Source: JAPUME01 sp964605715 (lineage in GTDB: Bacteria > Acidobacteriota > Terriglobia > UBA7540 > JAPUME01). From it: a stretch of DNA of 7,023 bases. Below, piece by piece: positions 5,368-7,023 of this stretch (position 1 is the first letter of the stretch; each line of letters opens with the position of its first letter). The DNA is taken from the NCBI GenBank assembly GCA_964605715.1, contig CAZSDV010000079.1, positions 1-7,023 on the forward strand, written 5' to 3'. Made by a program: the position numbers and the translations under genes. Below the pieces are notes generated by a model, which did no database searches, was not told the origin of the DNA, and saw nothing but the letters and a program-made list of their open reading frames with translations.

Positions 5368-7023
5368 TCGTATCTTTTCCCAGGTTAACCCGGAGGATTT
5401 TACGGCCCCGTTTCGTGAGAGCTTTAAAATCTCCCAATGCTTGAGCGTTGATGAGTTTGCCAAAGGTGTAGTTGGTTTCTGGCACGGCAACGTCCTCACT
5501 TGGCTCACCGAGAATTTGCAGGTATAGACCATTGTTTGGGCCACCTTTATGGAGTTGACCAGTGGAATGGAGGAGCCGAGGACCATATCCTGAAGTTACT
5601 GCAAGGCCAGTTCGGCTACCCAATGATTGCCGGATGTCCTCTAGACATTCAGAAATTTGCTGTGTGGGTGCTAGGTAGGCATGGAGTGAAAAATAGTTTC
5701 CTTCCTTCGCACCAGCAAGCCAGGAGGCTACCGAGCTATTGATTAGTGTATCTTCAGAAATCGAGATGGGCTCGGTAGTCTTGCCAGGCCTCCCTCCCTC
5801 CTTGCTTTCTTGGTTTATTGCCTTCCGAGTAAAATCCTTAGCAAGTTGAACATCCGGTTGGTTGAACGGGTGAACGCCAAGTACAGCGCCTGCTGCCGCG
5901 ACACCTATCTCCCAGCGTAAAAATTCCCTGCCCAGGTCTACCATCTCCGACAAGTTAAATTCAATTACGGGATGACCCGCGGCTAGAAGTGAAGCCACCC
6001 GTGCCCCCAGGTCAGAATTTTTTTCCTCGCCAATATCAATAGAGACGAAGAGGCGGTCGGTTCCGTAAGCATCTTCCGGCCAAGCTACTTCGTTTACCAC
6101 TGGGAGAATCCCCCTATTGCTTTTGCCAATACTTTCAGCAATGAGTTGCTCAATCCATGCTTGGAGCGGAGTCAGGGTTGACGGGGTTAGAAAAGTAAGT
6201 TTGTCACGGCCTGCTAGGGCTAACTCTCCCAGGGTAGCTCCGAGAATTAGGCCGGGATTTTTAGTTTCTTCAACACAAAAGGCACACGATTCAACCATCC
6301 TCCAAGCCCGATCAAGAACTTCACGGGTATTCACCCCGATGAGAGCTGCCGGAACTAGGCCGAAGACTGATAGTGCTGAATAGCGCCCTCCAACATCAGT
6401 AGGGGCAAGGAATATGCGACGGAATTCTCGCTCCCGGGCCATCCGGTCAAGCGGTGTACGCGAGTCTGTGATGGCAATGAAATGGGGGCCAGGTTTTCTT
6501 CTCCTATCGATCAGTTTTTGCCAGAAGTACCGATACAAGGAAAGGGTTTCCGTTGTTGTCCCGGATTTACTTGCGATTAGGAATAAGGTATGGGCAAGTT
6601 CAATTTGGGTTTCGACAGCTTGGACCGCTGATGGGTGAGTGCTGTCAAGAATAATGAGCTCTGGATGTCCTCGTGCGCAGCCGAAGGACTGCTTGAAGAC
6701 CTCGGCTGCAAGACTCGCACCCCCCATTCCTATAAGCACCACGTGGCGCACACCCTCAGCTTTCACTCTTTCTGCAAGTTGGAAAAGATCATGCAGCTGT
6801 TCATGCATCGCTTCTGGAAGGTCTAGCCATCCCAGGCGATTTCTGATCTCTCGCACTCGTTTTGAGGTCCAGAGGGTGGGGTCTTTTTTCCAGAGACGAG
6901 AGGAAAAGGATTTTTCCTTCCAGGTGCTTAGCCGCTGTTCAACGGACTTCTGGTACTGCCCAAGGTTTGACTGCTTGCGGGAAACCTGGTTGGCAAGGAG
7001 GAGTTTACACTTCAGATCCAGCG
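5327..7023 (-). CDS. pgi: Glucose-6-phosphate isomerase (5' end beyond the window; possibly part of a transaldolase-isomerase fusion)
   Basis: The frame is open from the window edge to a TAA at 5329-5327, giving 564 visible residues. The enzyme interconverts glucose 6-phosphate and fructose 6-phosphate in the cytoplasm, linking glycolysis and the pentose phosphate pathway. Visible motifs are RLWKKDPTLW (near 6890), NRLGWLDLPE, and the first sugar-isomerase domain with LIGMGGASLA (6736-6707) and ASKSGTTTET (6574-6545), the phosphate-binding loop. These are followed by EQLIAESIGKSNRGILPV with a catalytic-type Glu at 6136-6134, VHPFNQPDVQLAKD, and HSTGQLHKGGPNNGLYLQI (from 5569), with a likely active-site His and Lys. 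This layout matches the divergent isomerase class that also occurs fused behind transaldolase. GTG at 6856 is an unlikely start, because conserved sequence continues upstream of it. Two small departures from the usual motifs, HPFNQP for NPFDQP and AESIGK for AESTGK, are probably tolerated. A terminator candidate follows, then gnd. Confidence 0.93.
   Translation of the reverse strand, partial: LDLKCKLLLANQVSRKQSNLGQYQKSVEQRLSTWKEKSFSSRLWKKDPTLWTSKRVREIRNRLGWLDLPEAMHEQLHDLFQLAERVKAEGVRHVVLIGMGGASLAAEVFKQSFGCARGHPELIILDSTHPSAVQAVETQIELAHTLFLIASKSGTTTETLSLYRYFWQKLIDRRRKPGPHFIAITDSRTPLDRMAREREFRRIFLAPTDVGGRYSALSVFGLVPAALIGVNTREVLDRAWRMVESCAFCVEETKNPGLILGATLGELALAGRDKLTFLTPSTLTPLQAWIEQLIAESIGKSNRGILPVVNEVAWPEDAYGTDRLFVSIDIGEEKNSDLGARVASLLAAGHPVIEFNLSEMVDLGREFLRWEIGVAAAGAVLGVHPFNQPDVQLAKDFTRKAINQESKEGGRPGKTTEPISISEDTLINSSVASWLAGAKEGNYFSLHAYLAPTQQISECLEDIRQSLGSRTGLAVTSGYGPRLLHSTGQLHKGGPNNGLYLQILGEPSEDVAVPETNYTFGKLINAQALGDFKALTKRGRKILRVNLGKDTIGGLKRLAKVVCG

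Noticed and set aside
6854..6856. GTG as the start of pgi.
   Set aside because: The frame is open upstream to the window edge and contains isomerase-type conserved residues, so this GTG is an internal valine codon.
1..7023. Search for CRISPR repeats, tRNA or rRNA genes, insertion sequences, and defence or phage genes.
   Set aside because: No regularly spaced repeats, tRNA-like cloverleaf, transposase motif or terminal inverted repeats were seen by eye. The four genes and their short gaps account for the whole window, and no stretch over 300 bases lacks a gene.

Overview
This window looks like chromosomal DNA from a member of the Planctomycetes-Verrucomicrobia (PVC) group. The main evidence is a DUF1553/DUF1549 protein with planctomycete-type cytochrome domains, followed immediately by a DUF1501 gene; this pair is a hallmark of that group. 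Base composition is moderate. All four recognisable genes lie on the minus strand, so the direction of transcription runs from high to low coordinates.

Layout in transcription order: (1) 7023-5327, the 3' part of a glucose-6-phosphate isomerase gene (pgi). Its 5' end lies outside the window, so a fused N-terminal transaldolase cannot be excluded. (2) 5326-5057, a 270-bp regulatory gap. It holds a candidate intrinsic terminator for pgi, a sigma70-like promoter for gnd whose spacer is filled by a perfect 9-1-9 bp palindrome, a second imperfect dyad at the expected transcript start, and a Shine-Dalgarno sequence. (3) 5056-3602, a complete 6-phosphogluconate dehydrogenase gene (gnd). (4) 3601-3444, a 158-bp gap with a TTGACA-type promoter placed so close to the next start codon that the mRNA should be leaderless or nearly so. 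(5) 3443-120, a complete 1107-residue exported DUF1549/DUF1553 protein with two CxxCH motifs and an inserted LamG (concanavalin A-like) domain. (6) 116-1, the first 38 codons of a DUF1501 protein with a twin-arginine signal, translationally coupled to the gene before it and too short to appear as a long open frame.

Functionally there are two units. pgi and gnd are central sugar-phosphate metabolism (glycolysis entry and the oxidative pentose phosphate pathway), with gnd apparently under its own operator-controlled promoter. The DUF1553-DUF1501 pair is a two-gene operon for exported proteins of unproven biochemical function, often discussed in connection with polysaccharide use. Nothing in the sequence links the two units beyond adjacency.

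I found no CRISPR array, tRNA, rRNA, insertion sequence, phage or defence gene, and no clearly new multi-gene system. The most informative points are regulatory: the palindrome inside the gnd promoter, the leaderless-type promoter, the hidden coupled DUF1501 start, and a codon-usage difference between gnd and its neighbours.
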